A stretch of DNA of 17,137 nucleotides from Pedobacter sp. Lineage in GTDB: Bacteria; Bacteroidota; Bacteroidia; Sphingobacteriales; Sphingobacteriaceae. Made by a program: the position numbers and the translations under genes. The stretch lies in assembly GCA_028287885.1 (NCBI GenBank), contig JAQBOT010000459.1:1-17137 (forward strand). The letters are read 5' to 3'. How positions within the stretch are numbered: the first letter of the stretch is position 1; every line of letters starts with the position of its first letter. Shown piece by piece: positions 7,686-14,086 of the stretch. Below the pieces are notes generated by a model. That model was not told where the DNA came from. It ran no database searches and saw only the letters and a program-made list of their open reading frames with translations.

Positions 7686-8669
7686 ATGAACAAGATTAAG
7701 AAAATAGGTGTTTTGACATCAGGTGGTGATGCACCAGGAATGAACGCTGCTATTCGGGCAGTCGTAAGAGCAGGACTATATTACAATTTAGAAGTGGCCG
7801 GTATTTTAAGGGGCTATGAGGGTGTAGTTCATGGTGATTTTATAACAATGGATCGTAAATCCGTTTCCAACATTATTCAAAGAGGCGGTACAATACTAAA
7901 AACAGCAAGAAGTGATGCATTTAGAACTCCGGAAGGCCGGATTTTGGCACATCAACAACTTCTTAAGAATAACATAGATGCGTTGGTTGTTATTGGTGGT
8001 GATGGAACCTTTACAGGTGCAAATTTGTTCTCCAATGAATTCAATATTCCCGTGATTGGCTTGCCGGGGACAATCGATAATGACCTGGCAGGTACTGACT
8101 TCACCATTGGTTACGATACAGCAATCAACACCGTTGTAAACGCGGTAGATAAAATCAGGGATACTGCAGAATCGCACAACCGTCTTTTTATCGTTGAGGT
8201 TATGGGGCGCGATTCAGGCTTAATCGCCTTAAGGAGCGGAATCGGTGTAGGAGCAGAGGCGATTCTTATACCTGAGGCTAAAATGGGCATTCAGGGATTG
8301 ATTGATCGTCTGGAGAGTGGCAGACAGGATAAATCATCCAAAATTATCATATTGGCAGAAGGCGATGACCTGGGCGGCGGTTTCAATGTCTGTGAGGCAC
8401 TAAAAAGCAAGTTCCCGAGTTATGACATCCGCGTTTCCGTACTTGGGCACATACAGCGTGGCGGTAAGCCGAGTTGCATGGATCGCGTATTGGCAAGTCG
8501 CTTAGGCGTTTCGGCTGTTGAAGGGTTATTAAATGGACTTTCCGGTCAAATGGTTGGTGAGATCAACAAAGAGATTGTTTATACCCCATTTGGTCAGGCC
8601 ATCAAACATATTGACGCAGAGGAAATCACCCCAGCCTGGTTAAAGCTGGTACATATACTGTCCTATTAA
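7686..8669 (+). CDS. pfkA: ATP-dependent 6-phosphofructokinase
   Basis: The enzyme phosphorylates fructose 6-phosphate to fructose 1,6-bisphosphate, the committed step of glycolysis, in the cytoplasm. The 327 residues (E. coli PfkA has 320) carry TSGGDAPGMNAAIR (11-24), GGDGTF (104-109), PGTIDND (127-133, Asp131 as catalytic base), MGRDSG (173-178) and GHIQRGG (254-260). Gly107 after GGD, where PPi-dependent enzymes carry Asp, supports use of ATP. The start codon abuts the dsbD stop with no intervening base, which indicates co-transcription and probably translational coupling, though no metabolic link to DsbD is obvious. Transcription ends at the hairpin 8730-8775. Confidence 0.96.
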   Translation: MNKIKKIGVLTSGGDAPGMNAAIRAVVRAGLYYNLEVAGILRGYEGVVHGDFITMDRKSVSNIIQRGGTILKTARSDAFRTPEGRILAHQQLLKNNIDALVVIGGDGTFTGANLFSNEFNIPVIGLPGTIDNDLAGTDFTIGYDTAINTVVNAVDKIRDTAESHNRLFIVEVMGRDSGLIALRSGIGVGAEAILIPEAKMGIQGLIDRLESGRQDKSSKIIILAEGDDLGGGFNVCEALKSKFPSYDIRVSVLGHIQRGGKPSCMDRVLASRLGVSAVEGLLNGLSGQMVGEINKEIVYTPFGQAIKHIDAEEITPAWLKLVHILSY

Positions 8670-8677
8670 CACCAGGT

Positions 8678-8713
8678 AAGTTGTTGTAATTAAAACAAGT
8701 TGTTGCAATTAAA
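8678..8713. repeat. Short tandem direct repeat after pfkA
   Basis: A 17-base unit, AAGTTGTTGTAATTAAA at 8678-8694, recurs with one change (T to C) at 8697-8713. It lies between the pfkA stop and the terminator. No function is evident, and it may be a replication-slippage product. Confidence 0.6.
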
Positions 8714-8729
8714 TAAGTTTTACACACAT

Positions 8730-8775
8730 AAATAAAAGAGGCTTGACATTTATATATGTCAAGCCTCTTTTATTT
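8730..8775. terminator. Bidirectional terminator between convergent genes
   Basis: A perfect 20-bp stem (8730-8749 with 8756-8775) closes on a 6-base AT loop and has A- and T-rich ends on both sides. It ends transcription from pfkA (+) and from the nucleotidase (-). Its right arm reaches into the stop codon of the nucleotidase gene at 8774-8776. Confidence 0.88.
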
Positions 8776-9292
8776 ACAGCAGCTTTTCTAGTACCTGGTC
8801 CCAAGTATCCACACGCTCATAATCTGTAATCAATAAGTTGTGCGGAGAAGAAAAGAGTAGGGGACGTCCCTTAAAATCTGCAAAGTTCTTAATGCGGTCA
8901 TCTATAAGCACATCTACATCGAGCACCTTATTACCACAGAAGATGATGTTGGTCCATGGTATAAATGGAAAGTGGTCCTGCAGCCAGTCAAACTTGTCTT
9001 CCAATGAATTTCTAAACTCCATTGCTGCTGTCGCGATATAAACATCATGCTGCTCCTGCAATTTCTGGATGGCCTCAATACTTCCAGGGATTACCGGTAA
9101 GTTCCTGAAAAACCCTTTTTCATTGATGTAATCATACCATTTACGGTTTACATCAGCCGGAACATGTTGATGAACTTCTTTGCCGGGGTCAAGTACCAAA
9201 TCCAATGGGACACCGAAGTCCCGGTTATATAGTTCTAAAAATTTACTGATCGGGTCGGCAATCACCTCGTCCATGTCTATCGCAATTCTCAT
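8774..9292 (-). CDS. 5'(3')-deoxyribonucleotidase family HAD phosphatase
   Basis: The 172-residue protein belongs to the HAD superfamily, NT5C (5' nucleotidase, deoxy, Pfam PF06941) group, which removes phosphate from (deoxy)nucleoside monophosphates. Motif I is DMDEVIAD (6-13), with Asp6 as nucleophile and Asp8 as acid/base. Motif II is Thr88 in YIATAA. The lysine is in FCGNK (Lys122). Motif IV is VLIDDR (128-133) with the metal-binding aspartates. Length and motif spacing are normal for bacterial members. It is a single-gene unit facing pfkA, and its 5' end opens directly onto the tandem repeat array at 9294-9659. The exact substrate is inferred from family only. Confidence 0.85.
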   Translation of the reverse strand: MRIAIDMDEVIADPISKFLELYNRDFGVPLDLVLDPGKEVHQHVPADVNRKWYDYINEKGFFRNLPVIPGSIEAIQKLQEQHDVYIATAAMEFRNSLEDKFDWLQDHFPFIPWTNIIFCGNKVLDVDVLIDDRIKNFADFKGRPLLFSSPHNLLITDYERVDTWDQVLEKLL

Positions 9293-9293
9293 A

Positions 9294-9659
9294 AATTATT
9301 CTTTGATTTGAAAGGCTTATACTTCCATATTGTTTTACAAAAATATTTAGCCTTCAGTATGTCCTGTTAATTTTTCTTCGATTAAAAAGGTTTATGCTTC
9401 CTTATTGTTTTGTAAAAATATTCTGTTTCAATAAATAGGGTTGAATTGGAAGGTTTATACTTCCATATTGTGTTACAAAAAATATTTTGTCCGCAATATA
9501 TGCTGTTAATTATTCTTTGATTTGAAAGGTTTATACTTCCATATTGTTTACAAAATATTCTGTCTTCTATAAATGTTGCTTAATTTTCATTGATTTGAAA
9601 GGTTTATGCTTCTATAATTGTTTTACAAAACAAGCATTTGGCGATCAATATAGCATGTT
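9294..9659. repeat. Five degenerate tandem repeats of about 75 bases
   Basis: The gene-free stretch 9293-9833 opens with five head-to-tail copies: 9294-9368, 9369-9443, 9444-9507, 9508-9581 and 9582-9659 (75, 75, 64, 74 and 78 bases). Each begins AATT, and the best conserved core is GAAAGGTTTATACTTCC followed by ATATTGTTTTACAAAA. The later part of each unit is more variable. Copy 3 lacks about 11 bases at its left end. In the core, GGAAG/CTTCC in copy 3 (one mismatch in most other copies) and TTGT/ACAA can form two small hairpins. The array starts one base beyond the nucleotidase start codon. I see no credible reading frame in it. The remaining stretch, 9660-9745, shows only a CCGG-TTAG-CCGG inverted motif near 9700. 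Confidence 0.85.
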
Positions 9660-9745
9660 AATCTGGCATTCATTGAAAACGAGAACGCAGGGCTGCTGCC
9701 GGTTAGCCGGTAATTTCATTGTAATAGGTCTTTGGAAAATGCATG

Positions 9746-9776
9746 TTGCTTATCATTAGTATTTTACTTACTTTTG
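9746..9776 (+). promoter_or_regulatory. Promoter of rpsP-rimM-trmD
   Basis: TTG at 9746-9748 is followed after 20 bases by TACTTTTG at 9769-9776, a full match to the Bacteroidota consensus TTG-N19-21-TAnnTTTG. The predicted transcript start is near 9782, giving a leader of about 50 bases before rpsP. Confidence 0.75.
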
Positions 9777-9780
9777 CATC

Positions 9781-9820
9781 CCCGCAAGCATGAAGCTCCG
9801 GGAACTATGTTGAATACATA
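9781..9820 (+). promoter_or_regulatory. Possible structured leader of rpsP mRNA
   Basis: Two hairpins can form in the short leader. The first pairs CCCG (9781-9784) with CGGG (9799-9802) and, inside it, AGC (9787-9789) with GCT (9795-9797). The second pairs TATGT (9806-9810) with ACATA (9816-9820). The first stem begins almost at the predicted transcript start, so part of it may not be transcribed. It could be a site for ribosomal-protein feedback; that is inference. Confidence 0.35.
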
Positions 9821-9833
9821 AACTTATAGAAAA

Positions 9834-10406
9834 ATGGCAACTAAAATCAGATTGCAAAGATTCGGTAAAAAAGGGAAACCTTTTTTCCACGTGGTAGTAG
9901 CAGATTCACGCTCTCCAAGAGATGGTAAATTCATTGAGCGTTTAGGTTCATACAACCCAAACACCAACCCTGCAACCATCGAAATCAATTTCGAAAAAAC
10001 ATTAGACTGGGTTACTAAAGGTGCTGAACCTACAGATACTTGTCGTGCTATCCTTTCTTACAAAGGTGTTCTTTACAGAAAACACTTAGAAGGTGGTATT
10101 AAAAAAGGTGCTTTAACTGCAGAACAAGCGGATGCTAAATTTGCTGAATGGTTAGACGCTAAAGGCGGTAAAATCGAAGGTAAAAAAGAAGGTTTAACTT
10201 CTTCTAAAGAAGAAGCCAGGAAACTTGCTTTAGCTGCAGAAACTAAGAAAAACACTGATCGTGCTGCTGCATTAGCAATCAAAAATGCGCCAGTTGAAGA
10301 AGCTGTAGAAGAGCCTGCTGCTGACGAAGCAACAGAAACTCCTGCTACTGAAGAAGCAACGGAAACTCCTGCTGCTGAAGGATCAACCGAGGAAAACAAA
10401 GCATAA
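9834..10406 (+). CDS. rpsP: 30S ribosomal protein S16 with acidic C-terminal tail
   Basis: S16 is a primary assembly protein of the 30S subunit. The 190-residue product starts with the standard S16 core: IRLQRFGKKGKPFFHVVVAD (5-24), SPRDGKFIERLGSYNP (27-42), and the DWVTKGAEPTDT...LLx-type region near 58-80. Most bacterial S16 proteins have about 80-100 residues. Here a Lys/Ala/Glu-rich extension follows to residue 190, ending in a degenerate repeat of TETPATEEA/TETPAAEGS type. Codon use is strongly biased to a few codons, as expected of a highly expressed gene. It leads the conserved rpsP-rimM-trmD order, and a terminator-like hairpin separates it from rimM. Confidence 0.96.
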   Translation: MATKIRLQRFGKKGKPFFHVVVADSRSPRDGKFIERLGSYNPNTNPATIEINFEKTLDWVTKGAEPTDTCRAILSYKGVLYRKHLEGGIKKGALTAEQADAKFAEWLDAKGGKIEGKKEGLTSSKEEARKLALAAETKKNTDRAAALAIKNAPVEEAVEEPAADEATETPATEEATETPAAEGSTEENKA

Positions 10407-10423
10407 TTTTTGTTGTCCTTACG

Positions 10424-10466
10424 AATAGCGAAGGTTCTGTAGCCAGAGTCTTCGCTATTTTTATTT
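10424..10466 (+). terminator. Terminator or processing hairpin between rpsP and rimM
   Basis: A 16-bp stem (10424-10439 with 10444-10459, two G-T wobbles) closes on the loop TAGC and runs into TTTTTATTT just 10 bases before the rimM start. It lies inside an otherwise continuous operon, so it probably gives partial termination or protects the 3' end of an rpsP mRNA. Confidence 0.7.
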
Positions 10467-10475
10467 AAAAACATT

Positions 10476-11003
10476 ATGAAATCAGAAGAAGCATTTTACA
10501 TCGGTTACATCACCAAGACAAAAGGGTTGAAAGGCGAGTTGCAGCTGTTCTTTGAATACGATGCACCGGAGTTGTTGGACCTTGATGTGGTATATGCCGA
10601 AATAAGTGGTAAAATGGTCCCTTTCTTTGTGTCTACCTACAAGCTTCAGACCAATCAAACCGCCAACATTTATCTGGATGACGTGGATCACATTGATAAG
10701 GCGCAGCCATTGGTTAAGAAAAAGATCTATCTGCCGCTAACAAAGCTTCCTGATCGTTCAGAAGAGGATTTCCATTACAATGATCTGAAAGGATTCATTG
10801 TCTCTGACGAGACTCATGGCGAACTTGGCGAAATTCTAGAGATCAATGAATACCCGCAGCAGTTTGTCGCAACCGTTGCCTTCAAAGAAAAGGAAGTCTT
10901 GTTTCCCCTTAACGATGATATGATCGTTGAGATTGATGAAGACAAACAAACCATTCTTGTTGACCTGCCGGAAGGCTTACTTGATATTTACCTTAGCAAC
11001 TAA
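10476..11003 (+). CDS. rimM: Ribosome maturation factor RimM
   Basis: RimM binds S19 and helps mature the 3' (head) domain of the 30S subunit. The 175 residues form an N-terminal RimM beta-barrel (about 6-88, with IGYITKTKGLKGELQL near 9-24) and a C-terminal PRC-barrel (about 97-170, with FHYNDLKGFIV, GELGEI and VLFPLNDDMI, ending DLPEGLLDIY). Length is normal. It lies between rpsP and trmD, three bases before the trmD ATG, as in the classic rpsP-rimM-trmD operon. Its expression may be set lower than that of S16 by the hairpin upstream. Confidence 0.95.
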   Translation: MKSEEAFYIGYITKTKGLKGELQLFFEYDAPELLDLDVVYAEISGKMVPFFVSTYKLQTNQTANIYLDDVDHIDKAQPLVKKKIYLPLTKLPDRSEEDFHYNDLKGFIVSDETHGELGEILEINEYPQQFVATVAFKEKEVLFPLNDDMIVEIDEDKQTILVDLPEGLLDIYLSN

Positions 11004-11006
11004 ATC

Positions 11007-11684
11007 ATGCGCTTTGATATCATTACTGTTCTTCCAGGCCTGTTGGAGAGCCCCTTTGCGCACTCTATACTTCAGCGCGCTCAGAAGAAAGGCATTGCTG
11101 AAATTGTCGTGCATAACCTTCGGGATTATGCAACCAACAAACAGAAGAGCGTAGACGACTATCCCTACGGTGGCGGCAGCGGTATGGTTATGTCCATCGA
11201 GCCATTTTCGAAATGCATTGAAGCCCTTAAGGCAGAACGTGAATACGACGAGATCATCTTCATGACTCCTGATGGCCCGACGTTAAATCAGACCATGGCA
11301 AATTCATTATCCTGCCTGGGAAACATCATGATCTTATGTGGACACTACAAAGGTATTGACCAACGGATCCGCGATATATACGTTACCAAAGAGATATCCA
11401 TTGGCGACTACGTTCTCTCGGGCGGTGAGTTGCCGGCAGCTGTGCTTGTAGACGCCATTGTGCGCCTTATTCCAGGCGTGCTTAACGATGAGACTTCCGC
11501 GCTATCCGACAGCTTTCAGGGCGAGTTATTGGATGCACCTATTTATACCAGGCCGGCCGACTGGAATGGGCACAAGGTGCCAGACATTTTGTTGAGTGGC
11601 CATGAAGCCAAGATCAATGAATGGAGGCATGAGCAAGCCCTATTGCGCACGCAGAAAAGAAGACCTGACCTCCTGGCAGATTAA
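11007..11684 (+). CDS. trmD: tRNA (guanine-N1)-methyltransferase TrmD
   Basis: TrmD transfers methyl from S-adenosylmethionine to N1 of G37 in tRNAs, preventing +1 frameshifts. The 225 residues show the SPOUT trefoil-knot segments: [13 protein letters not shown] (50-62), [10 protein letters not shown] (86-95), [12 protein letters not shown] (110-121), [14 protein letters not shown] (131-144), and [20 protein letters not shown] (180-199). Asp168 in ALSDSF matches the catalytic Asp of the family. Length is slightly short of E. coli TrmD (255), mainly at the C-terminus, which is common in this phylum. It starts three bases after rimM. Unlike in E. coli, rplS does not follow directly: a small gene intervenes. 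Confidence 0.96.
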   Translation: MRFDIITVLPGLLESPFAHSILQRAQKKGIAEIVVHNLRDYATNKQKSVDDYPYGGGSGMVMSIEPFSKCIEALKAEREYDEIIFMTPDGPTLNQTMANSLSCLGNIMILCGHYKGIDQRIRDIYVTKEISIGDYVLSGGELPAAVLVDAIVRLIPGVLNDETSALSDSFQGELLDAPIYTRPADWNGHKVPDILLSGHEAKINEWRHEQALLRTQKRRPDLLAD

Positions 11685-11701
11685 AAAAGTTAACTTCCCT
11701 A

Positions 11702-11725
11702 CACACGTAAATTTACACTTGTGTG
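11702..11725. repeat. Imperfect palindrome downstream of trmD
   Basis: A perfect 10-base core GTAAATTTAC (11707-11716) is flanked by CACAC on the left and GTGTG on the right, with four extra bases (ACTT) on one side. It has no T-tract, so it is not a typical terminator. It lies in the 190-base AT-rich gap before the small unknown gene and could be a protein-binding site or a weak trmD 3' hairpin. I saw no convincing promoter in the rest of this gap (11726-11874). Confidence 0.4.
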
Positions 11726-11874
11726 CATATTTCGATGCTTTGACAGCAAATAATTAGATTAAGTAGCTAATATTTGGATGTATTTTAAGTTTTTATAAAG
11801 ATTTTATATGATAACGTAACAACATCCCATATATTTATATTAATTTTAATATTCTAAATTCAAAGCTTCACAAT

Positions 11875-12180
11875 ATGCCTCAAGATCAAAGAAAGTATAA
11901 GATAAATGAATACCTGGAAAGCCTTACTGTTAAGGAGTATAAGGTGGGGATTAAACTTATACCAAAGCTGTTAAACGTATCTGCAAACACAATTTACAAC
12001 TGGCGAGACATCAGACTGTCTGACCGTGAAGATATACCTGCACAAAAGGCGAATATGCTTGAGCAACTTTTTGGTATGCAAAGAGGCGAGCTTGCGAACT
12101 ATCAGGTGGACATGAAAAACTTAAAAGATTACATCAAGGAAGACCATCAGGTGGTGGAGCAAGTTTCTGTAGATGTATAA
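11875..12180 (+). CDS. Small protein of unknown function, helix-turn-helix-like
   Basis: I do not recognise this 101-residue family. The segment LIPKLLNVSANTIYNWRDI (28-46) looks like a helix-turn-helix, with a short helix, a turn at NVS and a recognition-like helix ANTIYNW. This is followed by ADI-style residues REDIPAQKANMLEQLFG as in small XRE-like regulators. The N-terminus (PQDQRKYKINEYL) is basic and the C-terminus (about 75-101) is acidic. It has no signal peptide or membrane segment. It begins with ATG, is flanked by gaps of 190 and 145 bases, and uses codons like its neighbours. It interrupts the trmD-rplS adjacency found in many bacteria. DNA binding is an inference from pattern alone. 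Confidence 0.7.
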   Translation: MPQDQRKYKINEYLESLTVKEYKVGIKLIPKLLNVSANTIYNWRDIRLSDREDIPAQKANMLEQLFGMQRGELANYQVDMKNLKDYIKEDHQVVEQVSVDV

Positions 12181-12271
12181 CTGATACTCAGTTAGTGGCG
12201 TCTGCATTTGTGGAAATGTAAAAGATTGTGGAAAAAATCAAAAATCGCTTTTAATATTAAATAATTTTTCC

Positions 12272-12308
12272 TAATATTGCAGTCCGATTTTAAACAACAA
12301 AAAGTCGG
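12272..12308 (+). promoter_or_regulatory. Candidate promoter -7 and leader hairpin of rplS
   Basis: TAATATTG (12272-12279) fits TAnnTTTG with one mismatch and would start transcription near 12285, about 40 bases before rplS. No clear TTG stands 20 bases upstream (a TTTT run is there). Just after it, CCGATTTT (12284-12291) pairs with AAAA-G-TCGG (12300-12308) with one bulged G, making a hairpin in the leader. Separate transcription of rplS fits its separation from trmD. Confidence 0.4.
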
Positions 12309-12325
12309 CTTAATAGCTTAAAATC

Positions 12326-12673
12326 ATGGATTTAGTAAAATTTGTTGAAGAGCAGGTAATCGCAAAAAATGAGTTTCCTGTATTCAAATCAGGAGATACA
12401 GTGAGTGTTCACTATAAAATTCGCGAAGGTAATAAAGAACGTATTCAAATTTACCAAGGCGTAGTATTACAACGTAACAGCGTAGGTGCTAACGAAACCT
12501 TTACTGTTCGTAAGATGTCTAATGGCGTAGGTGTGGAACGTATATTCCCTGTGAATTCACCTAACATCGCCAAAGTAGAGGTAAACAGTGTAGGTAAAGT
12601 TCGTAGATCGAAATTATTCTACCTACGTGCCTTAACTGGTAAAGCTGCTCGTATTAAATCTAAACGCGTTTAA
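12326..12673 (+). CDS. rplS: 50S ribosomal protein L19
   Basis: L19 sits at the interface of the two ribosomal subunits and contacts the 30S. The 115 residues match the family throughout: [20 protein letters not shown] near 20-39, [38 protein letters not shown] and the basic end [20 protein letters not shown]. Length is typical. Codon use is as restricted as that of rpsP, consistent with high expression. It is followed by a strong terminator, so it ends its transcript. Confidence 0.97.
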   Translation: MDLVKFVEEQVIAKNEFPVFKSGDTVSVHYKIREGNKERIQIYQGVVLQRNSVGANETFTVRKMSNGVGVERIFPVNSPNIAKVEVNSVGKVRRSKLFYLRALTGKAARIKSKRV

Positions 12674-12696
12674 TATAACACTTAGAAAATATTTAG

Positions 12697-12726
12697 CCTT
12701 CCCGATCATCTCGGGGAGGTTTTTTT
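12697..12726 (+). terminator. Intrinsic terminator of rplS
   Basis: CCTTCCCGA (12697-12705) pairs with TCGGGGAGG (12711-12719), nine base pairs with one wobble and a 5-base loop, followed by seven T's. It lies 24 bases after the rplS stop. Confidence 0.9.
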
Positions 12727-12758
12727 GTTTGCAATAAATCGGGCAACTGCCAATATAC

Positions 12759-13985
12759 ATGAAGGAACTGTTAAAGAAGTACGAGGAAAAGCGACCGGAG
12801 ATCGTCTTTGAATGGAAAGATAACGAAACTGAAGCTGAAGGTTGGGTAGTGATCAACTCGCTTCGGGGTGGAGCGGCCGGTGGCGGTACCCGGATGCGTA
12901 AAGGGCTAGACAAACGTGAAGTGGAATCCCTGGCTAAAACCATGGAAGTAAAGTTCACAGTTTCCGGGCCGGCAATTGGTGGTGCGAAATCGGGTATAAA
13001 CTTCGATCCTGCAGATCCGCGTAAGCGTGAAGTGTTGGAGCGGTGGTATAAGGCAGTCATGCCCTTGCTTAAAGGCTATTACGGCACCGGTGGCGACTTA
13101 AATATAGACGAGATACATGAAGTTATCCCAATAACGGAGAACTACGGTCTGTGGCATCCGCAGGAAGGCGTGATCAATGGACATTACCATGCCAGAGAGA
13201 ACGAAAGAATTCACCAGATCGGACAATTGAGATACGGAGTATCGAAAGTGTTGGAAGATTTAACCTATACGCCAGATTTCAAACGCAAATACGTTGTAGC
13301 AGATATGATTACGGGCTATGGTGTGTCAGAGTCCATCAGGCATTTCTATAACATCTGGGGCGGAGATATTGCTGGTAAGCGCGCTGTTATTCAAGGATGG
13401 GGTAACGTTGCTGCAGCTGCAGGATATTACCTGGCGCAAAATGGCGTCAACGTTGTTGGTATTATCGACCGCGTAGGTGGATTGATCAAGCATGAAGGTT
13501 TTACCATGGAAGAGATCGTTGCTTTGTTTAACAACAGAAACGGCAATACGCTTGTCGCAGATCATCTTATTCCTTTTGAACAAGCCAACAAACAGATCTG
13601 GGAACTACAGGTAGAGATCTTTGTCCCGGCAGCGGCATCCAGACTCGTTAAACAACATGAAGTGGACCAACTGATCAAGGGCGGACTTGAAGTGATCGCC
13701 TGTGGCGCCAATGTCCCTTTTGCAGATCAGGAAATATTTTTTGGGAAGATCATGGAGCATGCAGATAATAATGTTGCTCTTATTCCTGATTTTATATCCA
13801 ACTGCGGAATGGCGCGGGTTTTTGCTTACCTAATGGAACGAAACGTTGAAATGAGTGACGAAGCCATATTCACCGATGCTTCTCACACCATAGAAAAAGC
13901 TTTAAGGAAAGTGTATGAGGTGTCAACCGCTAAGACCAAGCTTTCTGCCACTGCTTTCGAGATTGCACTAAAACAACTGGTTTAG
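12759..13985 (+). CDS. Glu/Leu/Phe/Val dehydrogenase family protein
   Basis: This 408-residue NAD(P)-dependent amino acid dehydrogenase would catalyse reversible oxidative deamination of an amino acid to its 2-oxo acid. The N-terminal dimerisation/substrate domain has GGAAGGGTRMR (37-47), Lys65 in MEVKFTVSG, the catalytic Lys77 in IGGAKSGI and Asp113 in GTGGDLNID. The Rossmann domain has GWGNVAAAAG (213-222) followed by IIDRVG. The catalytic loop is GGAKSGI, not the GGGKGG of classic glutamate dehydrogenases or the GGGKA form of leucine dehydrogenases, so the substrate is open. The SNCGMARVFAYLME segment near 347-360 is family-like. It starts 85 bases after rplS beyond a terminator and converges on psd. 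Confidence 0.88.
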   Translation: MKELLKKYEEKRPEIVFEWKDNETEAEGWVVINSLRGGAAGGGTRMRKGLDKREVESLAKTMEVKFTVSGPAIGGAKSGINFDPADPRKREVLERWYKAVMPLLKGYYGTGGDLNIDEIHEVIPITENYGLWHPQEGVINGHYHARENERIHQIGQLRYGVSKVLEDLTYTPDFKRKYVVADMITGYGVSESIRHFYNIWGGDIAGKRAVIQGWGNVAAAAGYYLAQNGVNVVGIIDRVGGLIKHEGFTMEEIVALFNNRNGNTLVADHLIPFEQANKQIWELQVEIFVPAAASRLVKQHEVDQLIKGGLEVIACGANVPFADQEIFFGKIMEHADNNVALIPDFISNCGMARVFAYLMERNVEMSDEAIFTDASHTIEKALRKVYEVSTAKTKLSATAFEIALKQLV

Positions 13986-13994
13986 AAAATTAAT

Positions 13995-14036
13995 AGGCAT
14001 AAAAAAAGGGGACCATGGTCCCCTTTTTTTATGCCT
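13995..14036. terminator. Bidirectional terminator, perfect 42-base palindrome
   Basis: The 21 bases at 13995-14015 are the exact reverse complement of 14016-14036, centred on CCATGG, with an internal A7/GGGG and CCCC/T7. It lies between the convergent dehydrogenase (+) and psd (-) and can end transcripts from both sides. Confidence 0.88.
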
Positions 14037-14055
14037 TTATAACCCAAGGGCAGTT

Positions 14056-14086
14056 TATAACCTTAGTTTAATATAACCTTAGTTTA
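14056..14086. repeat. 15-base tandem duplication at the psd 3' end
   Basis: TATAACCTTAGTTTA occurs at 14056-14070 and again, one base later, at 14072-14086. The right copy contains the last codons and stop of psd (minus strand), and the left copy lies just outside the gene. Confidence 0.75.

Noticed and set aside
9294..9659. CRISPR array
   Set aside because: Units are 64-78 bases with a gradient of similarity and no fixed repeat/spacer alternation, and no cas gene is present.
9544..9759. 71-residue plus-strand open frame in the repeat region
   Set aside because: It runs through the repeats and the upstream promoter region, is rich in Cys/Phe, and has no family-like pattern.
10073..10474. 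133-residue minus-strand open frame opposite rpsP
   Set aside because: Its Ser/Ala repeats are the antisense of the S16 tail codons; it is a shadow of rpsP.
12632..13060. 142-residue minus-strand open frame opposite the dehydrogenase start
   Set aside because: It overlaps rplS, its terminator and the conserved dehydrogenase catalytic region, with no family resemblance.
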